A stretch of 64,000 nt of DNA. It comes from Schistocephalus solidus. Its lineage: Eukaryota; Platyhelminthes; Cestoda; Diphyllobothriidea; Diphyllobothriidae. Location: the NCBI GenBank assembly GCA_017591395.1, contig WEDG01005028.1:1-64000 (forward strand), written 5' to 3'. The first letter of the stretch is position 1, and each line of letters opens with the position of its first letter. The notes under the pieces were generated by a model. The model did not search any database and was not told the origin of the DNA. It saw only the letters and a list, made by a program, of their open reading frames with translations. A program made the position numbers and the translations under genes. Of this stretch, positions 11,893-23,589 are shown piece by piece.

Positions 11893-11982
11893 TTCGGACG
11901 CGAATCGGATCCGAGGGTACGAATTTTCGGACGCGAATCGGATCCGACCATGACTTCGAATTCGGACGCGAATCGGATCCGA
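11893..11982 (+). repeat. three identical 22-bp subterminal repeats
   Basis: The same 22-base motif stands at 11893-11914, 11926-11947 and 11961-11982, spaced 33 and 35 bases apart. Each ends in the perfect palindrome TCGGATCCGA and contains GACGCGAATC. All three lie in the same direction and are identical. A related but not identical CGAATCG/TTCGAG cluster lies at 14072-14088, near the opposite end of the proposed transposon. Regular spacing near one turn multiple suggests protein binding sites; this is inference. Confidence 0.85.
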
Positions 11983-12949
11983 AAATTCGTATCTCGTTTT
12001 TCAACCGCACAGCGGAACCCCTTACTCCTTTGGTTGACGCCCATACTAGCTAAACGGTTAAAAAACGATCCCCATTACATTCTAATCGAATAGTTATTAA
12101 TGATAAGTTGACTCGCGGAAGACTGAGTGAGCAATTAAAATACATTTTGTTCAAAAATATGCAAAGCGTAAGTGTACAAAAATAAATCTTATAAATTTCT
12201 CCTAATCAGTAGTCCTGTGTTGATGGACCCGGCAATCCCTCAGCCGTGTCATGAGGTATCCACCCTGTAATGAAAAGACAATAAAATTAGTGATGGTGAG
12301 TAAACAATGCGCATGTTTTTATGTAGTAAATGTTTGTATACAACGTTCATAATTTAAATCTACTTACCGTCAGCACAGTGCCCCAGGGCTGCCTTTTCTG
12401 CAGTCAGTCATATGCCTTTTTAAAGGCATTTTTGAAAGCTCGTTCTAGCTGCAGTTTGTCCGCCTTTTACGGAATATTTCAAAAATTGAACACGTCTGCG
12501 GTGCAAATTAATTAGTTAATAATGAGAAATTTCTTACCCAAAAGAATTCCGTATAAAGGGGAGAGAAAAAGTTCTATTTGTCCTAGTGGCGATCGTAGAA
12601 AGTAAGCCGGTAGGTCACCTCATCGGCGAAGAGCGATATGAAAACGCGATCAGCAAAATTGCTGACGCTATCGCCGCGAAGGGGAGGCCAAATGTGTAAC
12701 CTAGTAAGACGGTAATTAATGTCCAGAAAACCTACCAATTGCTGTATATATGCATTCTCTGCGACGGCTTTGGTCAGGGCATCTCCTTCGTCAAGGGCGA
12801 TGCCGTGTGGCCGCCACCTCCACTTTCTAAGCCTGCAAAAGCCTTATTTCTTGCATTTGGCTTTGCGTTATCCATCGAAGACTTGCTTTGATGGCTGATC
12901 GGCTGGGTCTTCTTGTTTTATTACCACGTCGCCTCTTTTATTTGCGCCG

Positions 12950-13845
12950 AATCCCGTCTAGGAAGATTATCTATGGAATGAAATGGCTTACCCGCATGTG
13001 AAGGAGACTGGAAAAGAGGCATAGTTATGCTAAAACCGCCGCTACCAGATGAATTGTCCTAAAAAATGGTAACGGTGGTAATTGTTCTGCATACCTATGA
13101 CAACGAGAGGAACGGGATGTTCGAAACGAAAACGTTGGAATCTATAGGGCCCAGCATGAAATCCATCTTTAGACATAATGAGCTACAACCCAATAGGAGA
13201 AAAAGGGATGATGAATGCAAAAATAGTTCACAAACAATGGGCTCCATTATTCTACCTAAGATAGGCCAAAATTGCGCTTAGTTTTCTTTATGTATAGGGA
13301 GCCCATCAATAGCTAAATAAGTTACAACAATATTGCCTATTAGACGCCTCAAAAACTGCTCAGTTAACTGTTTCACAAGTACTAAAATGATCGTACTCCA
13401 CCACTGTCCATTGCCGTCACCGTTGAAACATCACTTTTCCAAGCCAACAGCGTTCGTGCGTCTGCGGGAAGGTCAGAGGTCAGCCATCTTATAATCTTCA
13501 GAAGACTGCTCTGGTGAATCAATGGAATACGCGAGCGTATTGCCCAAGAACTCATAGCCTCTTGAAACGCAGGTTCCTCTTCAATTGTATGTGTGCTTGA
13601 AGAGTTTTTTGGTGCAATGTCAGATACATCTGATGTCAAACGTGCATCCTCATCAACAGAGGAAATCTCTAAGTCATCATATGACGAACTAGAGGAAGAG
13701 GTCAGATGCCACGAGAATTAAGATGAGTCGGACGGATACATTTCCCTCATATTCTCGGCAATTTGACGTAAATCATCCAGAAAACCTTTCTGTGCACGTC
13801 TCCTAAGTGTTTTCGTAGATACTGCTCTAAAAATTCTGCAAAAAA
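12950..13845 (-). pseudogene. transposon-derived protein, IDGLPL/FWPIL family, broken
   Basis: From 13845 leftwards the minus strand reads as follows. A basic N-terminal piece (TLRRRAQKGFLDDLRQI) comes first, after a good splice acceptor (T-run then TGCAG near 13844). An acidic Ser-rich stretch ([11 protein letters not shown]) is next. Then comes SSWAIRSRIPLIHQSSLLKI with DLPADARTLLAW at 13560-13450, and after a frameshift AIDGLPIHKEN and QFWPILGRIMEP at about 13320-13240. This order (helix block, 'LP-DARTLL', 'IDGLPL-K', 'FWPIL') is that of a widespread animal family of transposon-encoded proteins whose activity I cannot name with certainty. Stops and shifts lie in between; nothing readable remains left of about 12950. 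It is probably dead. Confidence 0.55.
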
Positions 13846-14299
13846 AGCAAAAAAACGGTCAGTATAGACAGAACAGGGGGTGCAGGCAGTTAAGCAACCG
13901 CGTCGCAGCACGACAGCGCAGGAAGTGGCATGGCACGGCGCGCGCGGGATTGACAGCTCAGTGCCCGATCGATTTGCCAATAACACTGCGAGCATTCTCT
14001 TGCGCACTTAGCGACGCGTCTCGAGGTTCACTAGCAACCAATCAAATTCCAAATGTGATTAACGTACGACCGTTCGAGCCTCGAATCGTATTTCATTGCT
14101 ATTAGGGAAGAGGGCTTTATATGTTTCGATTTTGTCGATCACCAGATAGATTCTCCATTTTCCATATTTTTGTCTGCTTCATAACTAATTTTTGACGTTA
14201 TATTTTCTCAGCTGGCCGAAAATAGCGAGAAGTCGACATGTTTGGTATGCTTGAAGTGTCTTGAGAATCTTAGCGCGTGGTGCTCATGAACTGACGATG

Positions 14300-15060
14300 A
14301 AGCTGGTCATATTTCATTTAAATTCTTATTTTGGTCTGGTTCCGTTGTATTATATCTGTCTCTTTACACATTATGAGCATTTTTCGGTCGCTTCAGCTCT
14401 GACATACTCTTCGAAACATCGGAACAATCTAAGTTAACGTACCAGGAAGGTCATTGGCTGACAAGCCTTGATCGTTTTTGGTTTCGCCGATTACAAAAGG
14501 GATTTTTATTATCTTAAATCCTTTAAGTATTTCACAGAGTTTTGCCCCCTGTATCGTCAGTTCTTTTCTGTGATCGCAAATGCAATGTCAAATAAGTAAC
14601 CTAGGATTATAAAATTTCTGCAAAATCGTTCTTTGTTTTAGAGAACTTTCACTCGTTTTCTGTATTCAGGAAAACTTCCACGAATTTTGGACGCAGAATT
14701 CATTGAATTTACCTTCCGTTCTGATAGAGTTCGTGGTCTCTGATCCCTCTGACAGGTCTCATCCTGAGGGAAATGTTGTTGACACTTCAGCCCACAACCC
14801 AGGGAGTAAATGCTTTAGTCGGCAGTGAGGAACTGTTCAACCTAGTATCTTCGGCTGTTACAGACTTCCGGTTCCACGAAAAAGATTGAGCACTGAAGTC
14901 ACTCGCTGCACCACTGTCAACTATATAACTATTCCTCTCCTGATCTGCCGTCCTTTCACAGGCCACAGTCGTTTTTCTACACAATAACCCTATTGCCCAA
15001 AATTTCGATTAAGTATATTTGGAATTCAGGATTTTTTTCCTCCTCGCTCGGTTACATGCT
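14300..15060 (+). mobile_element. LINE 3' end (family D), decayed
   Basis: Around 14560-14760 the + strand matches the C-terminal end of the 380-1035 copy. IKFLQNRSLF stands for IKIQQNYPLI, and FLYSGKLPRI stands for FLHSGNLPRI. The 3' UTR beyond it is shared too, including the CCTTCCGTTCTG stretch and the later TGAGGGAAATGTTG. The left limit is uncertain because the older coding part is unreadable. No tail was found near 15060. Confidence 0.55.
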
Positions 15061-15399
15061 TTTTATTTATTTTGAAATTTCCTGTAAACCAGCCTTAAAT
15101 GCATCTATTGGTTACTGCCGGTACGTGTTGATGACAATGTTTTGACGGGCGTTTCCTGTGGTCTTATAGAGTAAGGTTCATGTGCGATAATTAGCTTCAG
15201 TGACAGTTTTGGACAAGCACACAAGGCTAAGCGTTTTCCTCAGAGATTATTCTTCAAACCTTAACTTTTCTTTAACAGAATACTCCCTTTTAATGGAGTA
15301 GTGTGGTTAAACATGGATTAGTGACTTAACATGTTTTAATTACGGTCTGATTATCTTGGGGCTTTAATTCGCTGGAACTCCCAAATATGCGACAATGCT

Positions 15400-15465
15400 C
15401 TTAATTTAGACAGTGCCTTTCCGGTGCTAACCAAATATAAATTCTAAAAATAAATTAAACATCCT
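15400..15465 (+). mobile_element. LINE 3' tail (family B)
   Basis: The motif GACAGTGCCTTTCCGGTGCT followed by AACCAAATATAAATT (15410-15445) is the 3' end seen again at 20092-20130 and 34313-34345, and in reverse complement at 38405-38450. It marks a separate, strongly 5'-truncated copy. The upstream sequence (15300-15400) may belong to it but gives no readable protein. Confidence 0.6.
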
Positions 15466-16449
15466 GCAATCGGTGCGTAAGAAACTTCTTATCTTCTACC
15501 TTGGACAACGCCTCTTTTACTCGGAATATGGAGTTGGAGTGCATGAGTATCTTTATCTTGTTCATCTCTTTTTCTATATCGTGGGCATTTGCCGGAGATT
15601 TACACCGCCGTTGCAACTTTCTTTTGGCACGTGACGTCGTTTCACGTCATTAAGTTTTATACACAAGTTTCTATCTTTATAAAGTCTAGGGTAAATTCCA
15701 CAAAGATGATTCAGTAAAATTTCAGGTCGCAGGAATTTTCAGTCCTTTTCATGGCTTTTTAAATCCCAAATATCTAATCATAAACGGAATATTATAGAAT
15801 AGTCCTCATAAATAAATGTGAGCCCTGTTCTAAGAAGCGTCCTCGGTGATATAATTGCGAGTAGGTTTGCTATTAGGGGACTGAGTACGTAGGTACCATC
15901 ATGTCACGATACTTGCCTTCTGTAGAATGTGATTGCTCTTGGCGGGCCCTCTCTGGCATCCGCGAAGTTAGGTACTGCCTAGCAGCAACACCCCCGTAAC
16001 CGCATTGACCAGCAGGTGAAATAAAATGAAGGTATCTGGCGCTGTATTTGTTCGCACACCCGGTAATTCGTTCCCCTTTTCTCATTACTCCTCAATCCCA
16101 ATCCCCAGTTTAAAAGCCCTACAAAGAAGGCGACGCGCAATCCCCCGGTCTGTTTCGGCCAAAATTGATCACTATTCAACTAAACAAACGTGTCCATCGT
16201 TATTTTGGTGGCCACCTGGGATGTCTCAGCAGCTCTATTTAGGGACATCAGGACTTATTTCTTCCTGGAGGTCGGGACTATAAAAGGTGCCCTAAACAAA
16301 AACTGGGATCAAGTTCTCTGCGTGTTGACCATGGCTTGCAGATTGAACGCTCGCAGTTGAACCAACCAAACAAACAACTACCGCAATCCCCATCGCCTGC
16401 CATACCCCACCGATTTCCAAACTGATTCCACTCACTTTAACAGTCTAGG
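15466..16449. other. unassigned; TATA-like box at its right end
   Basis: No protein domain is readable here. At 16277-16283 stands ACTATAAAAGG, a good TATA-like box, about 170 bases before the first readable RTE endonuclease codons. It could be a promoter of that element or chance. Open frames on either strand (15873-16283) show no known motif. Confidence 0.3.
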
Positions 16450-17265
16450 ATATTTTCTGTTTTTATGACAACCTGATGAGCAACCGACCGGAAAGTAACA
16501 TGACGCTAGTCACTCGATAACCTGCCCGCGACAAGGTGAACATATCTGATCTGAGCAATACTCAATTCTCTGCATAAGGTCTAATGGATGAGGTGAATGC
16601 CAGTTAGACTTTTTGGCGCAGTCATCCAAAGTCAACAAGAGACAACGTGGGTATCGGTATTACTATCTGGAAAGACATTGTAGGTCAACTGCCCCGTCTA
16701 CCACAGGGCATCAATGACTGATCAATGACCCTGCCCCTGACATTGGGGGATCTGAATTCGTGGGTAGCATCAGCTTCTGCGCCCCTAATCACGCACTATG
16801 ACCAAGCAACGGAAAACGTCCAGAACTAGCTGCATACCATCCAGGTTACCGTGCTGATAGCGGACGAAATGGTGCTTCTTGGCAAATTCGAGGCTTGTGT
16901 GGGGATAAGCCAAGCTACCTGGGAGAATGTTCCGGGTCTCCGGGGTTTTCGTAATTGCAACAAGAATGAACTTCTTCCGCGAGCCTGCGCGCTACCTCAC
17001 TTAATGTTGAACAAAAACCACCTCTCATTTTCCAACACGAGAGAAAGTGACGTGGAGGTGCCATCAATCGCGACACTGGCAACTGCTGAACTATATTCTT
17101 GTCCGGAGGCTGGATCGATGAGATATGCTGGTAACCAAAGCAATCTGAGACGCCGATGGCTGGAGGAATCACTGCCTCGTCGTCTCCATTATTAAGCTTT
17201 GACCGTAGTCTCGAGGGAGCTGATAAGGCCAGCGAATATCACGTAGAGGTTGCCTTCTTTATGGT
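16450..17265 (+). mobile_element. RTE-like LINE fragment, endonuclease domain, decayed
   Basis: In order on the + strand, in shifted frames, are the blocks of an RTE/BovB-type endonuclease. They are SNRPESNMTLVTR (16480), NDIVGQLP-like KDIVGQLPRLPQGIND (16670-16715), LLGKFEACVG (16876; the usual form is LGDFNARVG), SRHWQLLNYILVRR (17070-17110) and DADGWRNHCLVVS (17150-17185). The Asp and Asn of the active-site block are replaced by Lys and Glu, so the enzyme is dead. The RT half is missing: a different LINE begins near 17290. Distinct from the RTE lineage at 57590. Confidence 0.75.
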
Positions 17266-17289
17266 AGGTCTTCCTTAAAGCCTTTTCCC

Positions 17290-20135
17290 TGTGCTCTTAA
17301 TATCCCTTCCTTCTCTGGAAATTTCCGTTTCATATCTATTATTCTCTGGTCACAAAGAAAGGTTATTCTCAACTGTATCTACAATCCTTCCAATTATTTA
17401 GCTAATGATTACGCACAATTTTGTTAAATCTTTAAGGTAGTTTCGGAATCTGCCTTCAATGATAAAATAATCACCGGAAATTTTAATTTCCCTAAACTGG
17501 ATTGGTTTTCGAATACTTTTTCCAGCTACATTTCCACCTTTTCATAATTTTTTCATTTTTTCGATTTGGTCTCGAATCTTGCGCTCTCCGAAAAGAGATA
17601 ACCACATTCTAGATCAGTTCTTGGCCAATTAAATTGCTCTATTTTCGTTTCTTTCAAATAGAACCCTTTTGATAGTGAGCCTGTATTAATCAAATGTTAC
17701 CTGTCACTTGCCTTTTCAAAACAGATCACCATGGTTTGCGCCTACCTACATTAAGTTTCCGCCGACAGCACCCGAAGAAATTCTTGTCCTGAATCGTTTT
17801 ATTGAACCGGTTTCCTCCAAATTATGCAGGCAACTGTTCTTTGTTGCGTCATGTCGGATGTTTTCAATGTCCTCTTAGAATTCATGTCTCATATGTGTCT
17901 GAACTTCTCTTGCTCTTCACTTTCTTAATGACAGGTTAAATGTTTTGAAATTTTGGTTGCGTGACATGTCCAATAGTTCTACTCTGTTCTTCTAAGAATG
18001 ATTTGCATTTTCGAATTGGCCTCTACGCAGCGGCAAGCGCGTGACAGGCGGAAAAATGCACTTGCTCTCAGGGATTCGAACCCTGCCAAATCTTTTGCTA
18101 AAATCCTCTGTTATTGGTTCTCCTCTAAACGTGGTCATGAATTTCCCCTGCACCAGTAGACAACAATATCTACCTCACTGATTACACCGGCAAAGCGAGA
18201 TTATTTAGCGCACTCTTTACAAAACACATTAAAATCGAGTCCAGGCCCGTTTCTTCCATCCTTCCGCTTTCATATAATAATATCAATAAAATCGATTTCT
18301 CCTCTTACATAACTCAGAAACGTATACCTTATTTAAGCACTCACTTCTTGGGAACGGACGGCATTACGAATTTGATTATCAGAAAGGCCTGTGACCTTCA
18401 TATTCTGCTTATTCATTTCTTCTATGTCTGTGGTTCAAGCGGGTTTTCCCCCAAAACATGGAACACCCCAATTCTCTTCCCAGTTTTTTTCAATCTGAAT
18501 CTTGATCCGTTGTTCAAAACTATCGGGGCGTGCATAATTTCCTTCTCTGGGAAAACTTCTTAAGAAGATTATTTTCAATGAAATTCTCGATTGAGAAGAA
18601 AAAGATGCTCACTCTGGGATAAGACCTTTATTCGCTTCCCGTTTCGGCTTCCGGCTCGAATCCATCTTCAAAGATAGCATTAAATACTACCCGTATTCTT
18701 TAATTCTGTCTTTCTCCTGAGCTACTGAGCTCTACTTAGCATGTTTTTTGGCCTTTGTTAATACTGTCATTCCTCTTCTTACTGAACAACAGACAGTGAA
18801 CGTTATCTTAATTTATCGAAGGGGTCACACGTTGTTTTCTGAAATTTAAAACCGTTGTCCTCTTCTCCTCGACTTCACTGTGTCCTACTTTATGCAACGG
18901 CTTTCAAATTTCATGGTTGTTAACTGCTACTCTTCACCTCACACGATTTGCAGTGATGTAATTCAGGGCATGGATATGGGCCCGCTTCTCTTCCTTTGTT
19001 TGAAAGAAAGCAGTAAAGCGCGTACATTCATATATGGTGAGGACCTGGGACTATTTTTTATTCGTATTCGAAGAATAAGGCAATTTTCATTATACATTTT
19101 ACTCCAATCTACTATACTTGTGGCAATTGTGTTTAACTTGATGGTGATTGCTTCGGTGCCGTTAAGCTTCCTTATCCCATAATTTCTTCATGCGGAAACG
19201 ACGCTCAAACTGCCAAATGTTTATTCTTCCTTTCCCCTAATATTTCTGTCCATTCTTTTGTCTAGAGAATGCTTTTGATTACAGTAAAACCAAACATGTC
19301 CAGATATTTTTTTAATCGAAGCCATTTACCCCATGTCAAATGCAGTATTTTTTATACTGATTAATGTCACTTGGTGAAAATTAAGTTACTGTGAGTATGA
19401 GGACTTCTGGCCTTCGCTTCCTCTTACTAATTAACCCCATTCATAATACTCCAAGCATTAATGCTCTCATTCCGGTAGACCACTCTTATGTCACGCGTAA
19501 TTCCCCCATGGTTATTCCACCGTATCTTTGCTCTGCGGCTAAATTCTCGAGTATTTGTGCATCCAAATATATCTTCGTGTGGAATAATATATCATTTGAG
19601 CTTGGTTCATCGTTTAAATAGCAGTATTCAAATCGAAATGACATAAGCAATTTACCTCGAAAGCATTAAGTTTTATGGACCGTTTCCTTCCCGAACACCC
19701 AACTTCGGGATTTTGAAAAAGGTATCCTTAGACTTAAGGGTAGATAATGCATACTTTACTTGTTAAAATCCGAAACCTGAATTAGAATTTTTTACAACGC
19801 TCTGTTTTTTATTGACTGCTAAAACTAAGGATGTTACACCCAGCAGCGACTACTTTCGCGGCTTTCCTCATTTCGTGGCTTTTATATCCTCACTTCGCCA
19901 AAAAATAATTTGTTCATGATCTTGGCAAATTCCTTGGTTTCGTCACCTGCTGGTGATATTTTGGACAGTAAATAAGTATCATGTCACATCTCCTGCACTT
20001 TGATGATCCTTGCGGCTTCTAATGTCCCCGACTCACTTCGACTCTAAACAGATTGCGTTTGATCGCGTTGGGTTCATCATATATTTGTTTCGACAGTGCC
20101 TTCCCGGCGCTAAACAAATATAAACTAAAAATTAA
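17290..20135 (+). mobile_element. LINE (family B), long but heavily decayed
   Basis: Matches, in order, the better family B copy at 25546-30890. The endonuclease part is at 17360-17520 (IYNPSN-like, then ITGNFNFPKLDWFSN for AGDFNFPEIDWISN). The linker is at 17700-18250 and the RT at 18350-19060. The C-terminus lies at 19400-19620 (INALIPVDHSYVTRNSPMV, then SKYIFVWNN). The 3' UTR ends in the GACAGTGCCTTCCCGGCGCT tail at 20092-20130. Nearly every domain has stops or shifts. The T/C-rich, homogeneous base pattern suggests long neutral decay. Confidence 0.65.
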
Positions 20136-21347
20136 AAAATATATCGTCACCTTGATGGTGGCTTTGGCTGTCAACCCTTAAATTCTATGATCGCGTCTAC
20201 AGTGAACGGCTCCATTCAGTTTAGGAATCCTCCCTTGAACAGGAACGGTTCGAGCCTTTATATACTCTCATTTGCAGGGTGGTCTGCTCTCATATGCAGT
20301 TTAACGTTCCCATGAAGGCGGTTTTTGGCCGAAAACGAACAAATTGCATTCATTTTGTCCTATTCAACTAAAATTGACGGAATTTTTTCCTTGTTCAATA
20401 ACCGTTTTTCATATCAGATTGCCTATTAACAAAACAAACTGAACACTGTAAAGTACTTGTTAACTCATTCTAAAATACACTGAAAATATTTTTTTCATTT
20501 GCCATGAAAGCACCCTTATGGGTCCTAGATGAAGCAATTCATTTATTTATGTTTTAATGCAAACAATTATTATGCTACAAAAAAATAATATGATAATTGT
20601 ATTTAATGACGGTTTACAGGCAATATCAGAAGTAAATACGCAGTAAAGATCAGGTTAGAATTGAAAAAATATCCTGAAGTAATATCGTTTTTAGTGTTTT
20701 TCCTAACTTTATACTATTCAGATGAAAAAACTGCTGCCCTTGGGATGATCTCAGTTCGAAAGGGGAGGGTTAGTCTCTCGTTTTTAGTCTCTCTGTCTTT
20801 TTTAAGGAGCCAGGATTCTGCATCAGGCAAGGGTGCATCCGCGCACGGTTTCTCGCTGTCTGTCAAACAATTCACCGGTTGCGGGCTGCAGAGACAGCGC
20901 CTTCGTCCTCAAGGTAAGACCTGGGATCGGGCCCAGATACTATGCACTCCGTCGAGTCAGAAGACATATTAGACCGTATTGGCACCCATAATTCTTAGAA
21001 GCTGTTCTGAATGTAGAAAATTGATGATAGTTCTCTTAAACAAAGAATAAGTCCGCAGAATGTTTATATTCTGGGGTAGTTTCTTTTATATTGCCATGGG
21101 TTTTAGTGAAAACTGGCGCTATTTAACTGTGCGACCTAATGGGTGAAATAAAAATATATTGTGATAACTGCGTAGAGAGTGGTATAGCTGACACCCAGTT
21201 TTAAGGGGAGACTACGTGGAAGCACATTAAGCAGGTTCCAGAAAAAATGCTATTGTTTTTGCTACTTAAAAGCATACATTAGGTTGTCTTGTACAGATAA
21301 AGATCACCAAAATTATCATGGGACTGCTGTCGAATGTTGGAGTATGT
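20136..21347. other. unassigned; possible family D 3' UTR piece near 20720-20900
   Basis: Mostly AT-rich with no readable protein. At 20720-20745 GATGAAAAAACTGCTGCCCTTGGGA recalls the repeated 3' UTR block at 7570-7600 (in shorter matched pieces), so a family D scrap may lie here. Nothing else is recognised, including on the minus strand. Confidence 0.3.
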
Positions 21348-21455
21348 CAAATGTAGGAGTAGCAGTAGTCGTAGTAGAAGTAGACGGAGTAGCAGTTGTA
21401 GTAATATTTGTAGTAGAAGTAGTAGTAATGGTTGTATTAGTAGTAGTAGAAGTAT

Positions 21456-21547
<92 letters not shown>

Positions 21548-21601
21548 AGGTAGTAGTAGTAGCAATAGTAATAGTAGTAGTAATAGTAGTAGTAGTAGTA
21601 T

Positions 21602-21687
<86 letters not shown>

Positions 21688-21738
21688 AGTAGCAAGTAGT
21701 AAGTAGTAAGTAGTAAGTAAGTAGTAGTAGTAAAAATG
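21348..21738 (+). repeat. TAG/CTA trinucleotide microsatellite, about 390 bp
   Basis: Near-continuous AGT (TAG) repeats with scattered AGA, AAT and ATT variant units. The purest runs are at 21455-21545 and 21630-21690. The right end turns into GTAAGTAGCAAG-type units. All open frames here on either strand (poly-Val, poly-Ser, poly-Leu, poly-Tyr) are artefacts. The array directly abuts the broken RT piece on its right. Confidence 0.95.
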
Positions 21739-21739
21739 T

Positions 21740-22205
21740 TTTAAGAGAAGGAGAGCATGGGCAACACAAATAAAAGCCTTAGTGAAATCAAAAACGACTA
21801 CATAAAGTGTAAAGCCCTTGTCCTTAGATTGTAGAACATGAACAAAGAAAGAGAGCTGACAGGTGTTAAAGGATCTTATTTTGAGGAACCTATGCTGGGC
21901 AGCACTCCGTAGTTCATTCACCTTTAAGTGATTCAGTATCTTATCTTCGGTCGAGTTCTCCAAGATTTTCGAAGATGCGGACGATAAGTTGATTGGCTGA
22001 AAACCATCGAATGACGCAGATTGGAGATTTTTGGGGATAGGCAGGATATGCGATTTCTTCCACACGCTGGAAAAGGTTTACTTTCCAGAGATATATTAAA
22101 TATCTTACACAAAAGTGACAGTTAAATATCATAAGCATTCGTCTTTCTAATACTGACAGGGACGCCATCTGGTCCAGGACTATGAGATTGACGAAAACCT
22201 CAAGT
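21740..22205 (-). mobile_element. LINE RT fragment (palm and fingers), ends in the TAG array
   Basis: On the minus strand SPGPDGVP (22175-22150) is followed by KKSHILPIPK, FQPINLSSASSKILE and QLSFFVHVLQSKDKG. The palm motif A region FDFTKAF then stands at about 21790-21770. The same FDFTKAFDR motif is read at 23580-23555, so this is family D or a near relative. The frame stops within the next 20 codons at the edge of the microsatellite. Everything C-terminal of motif A is missing. Confidence 0.7.
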
Positions 22206-22496
22206 GGCTACGGTTACGTCCCAGAGGGGAAAAGTCATGGTTTGGATAACGGCACCAGTCCAACCCCAGATGGTCGGAAGGGAAACAGTCAAATTTTCAA
22301 TAAATGTTCTGGAGAGGAAAACTTTGAAACTAGCAGCCATCAACTTTGGGATTTCCAAAGGGCATCTTAAAGGCTGGGGGGCCACGTTTTTCTATGGGTT
22401 TTAACTGTGCGCAAAAACGTTTCATGACATTTAACGAATGGTTTTTAACCAATTTTGACCTCATCGACTAGTTGCCTTTCTTGGGACAGGCTCGTA
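22206..22496. other. unassigned
   Basis: No readable domain. Short overlapping open frames on both strands show no motif. It lies between the RT fragment and the tail of a CR1 copy and may be 5' sequence of the RT fragment (linker region), too diverged to recognise. Confidence 0.35.
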
Positions 22497-23098
22497 GTAA
22501 GTCACTTTAAGTCACTTTATTGGGGGAAGTAGGCTTACGCCCTTGAGCTCCCTATTCACATGCAAAAATATCAATAGTACAAACGTTTACAGTGATATAT
22601 TTGACAAATGAAAATGTAGGGTCATCGATGTGTGTGGGCCAGGCGCAACCTGCCACTGTTTACACAATCTTCATTATGTTGACAATAGTTTCTCGGAAAA
22701 TGAGTATCTAGTTTGAATTTAAATGTATCAACAGTTTCTGAAAAAACCACCTCGTCAGGGAGTCATTTCCATGCTCCAACGACCCTCTGCGAAAAGGAGT
22801 TCCGACGGACTTCCGTGTGGACAAACTTCCTCTGCAGTTTAAAGGGATGACCCCGCAGATGTTCCGTCCCAGCCAATTCGAAGAAGTCAGCAAATTCTAG
22901 GGCACAATCGCGGCCTCTGACAATTCAGTAGGTTTGGATGAGGTCACCGCGTAGTTGCCTGTAATTTAGAGGAAACAAATCAAGTTCAACCAGTCTGGCT
23001 TCGTAAGGCAGATGACTTAGATTCTTGACCATCTTCGTAGCCCTCGCCTGCACTCGTTCCAGCTGTAGATAATCCTTCGCCATGCGCAAACCAACATA
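22497..23098 (-). mobile_element. CR1-like LINE 3' part, 5' truncated
   Basis: The tail at 22497-22520 holds two GTCACTTTA(A) units. The 3' box (CCCTTGAGCTCCCTATTCACA) is at 22540-22560. The minus strand then reads the C-terminal protein region from 23090 to 22690: [37 protein letters not shown], and a VVGAW block. The copy is cut off at about 23098, where a family D tail begins. Confidence 0.75.
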
Positions 23099-23588
23099 TT
23101 TTATTTTATTTTATTTATTATTGTCAGTTTACAGGCAAGGTCAAAAAAATATATACAGTAGAGGGTCAAGCTGACAGTGAAAAAAAACTCCTGATCGTTG
23201 TTTCAGGTGTTTTCAGGAGAAAAAACTGCAGCTTATTGAGTAATTAAAGTTCAGGACAGGGACGCGTTAACACAGGTGCCCGGTGAAGAACTTCTCCATT
23301 CAGTGTTACGGATCCGGTATTCTGCACCAGCAGGTATGTCGGCGAGCGGCTGTTCACTGTCGACTGAGAAATAAGCCGATTGAGGTCTACAGAACCAGCA
23401 ATATTGCCCTCAGCATGAAGTCCGGCACAGGATTCAGAGTCCGTGAATGCCATCAAAACCGAAGAGAGCTTCCACAGAGTCAGCACCCAAAAGTTTTGGA
23501 AGGTGTCCTATGCCGAAGGAGGCAAGTTTCAGCAGTAGGAGATCATGGTCTACACGATCAAAAGCCTTAGTGAAATCGAAGTCTTTTT
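23099..23588 (-). mobile_element. LINE (family D) with internal deletion
   Basis: The tail is on the left (TTTATTTTATTTTATTTATT, 23099-23120), then the 3' UTR shared with 700-1030. Near 23530-23470 the last codons of the protein are kept. Directly upstream, at 23585-23530, is palm motif A (FDFTKAFDRVDHDLLLLKL). The rest of the RT, which should lie between, is absent, so most of the domain was deleted. Gypsy integrase sequence begins immediately to the right. Confidence 0.65.
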
Positions 23589-23589
23589 G

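Larger units (their letters stand above)
11881..14107 (-). mobile_element. probable DNA transposon with decayed transposase-like gene
   Basis: The left end CCCTAATAACAAT (11881-11893) is matched in inverted form at 14095-14107, with 12 of 13 bases. Just inside the left end are three copies of a 22-bp GC-rich motif (11893-11982). The minus strand between the ends codes for a transposon-derived protein. No clear target duplication is seen at these ends, so the borders are tentative. The identity as a DNA transposon rests mainly on the coded protein, which belongs to a family I know only from repeat-derived genes. Confidence 0.45.

Noticed and set aside
11881..14107. Telomere-like CCCTAA at the ends of the proposed transposon
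   Set aside because: Only one unit at each end; more simply explained as terminal inverted repeats or chance.
16851..17195. 114-residue + strand gene
   Set aside because: It is the frame-shifted remnant of an RTE endonuclease, as shown by blocks before and after it in other frames.
21279..22065. Long open frames of poly-Leu, poly-Tyr, poly-Val and poly-Ser
   Set aside because: They are translations of the TAG/CTA microsatellite; only the part right of 21740 on the minus strand is true (decayed RT).
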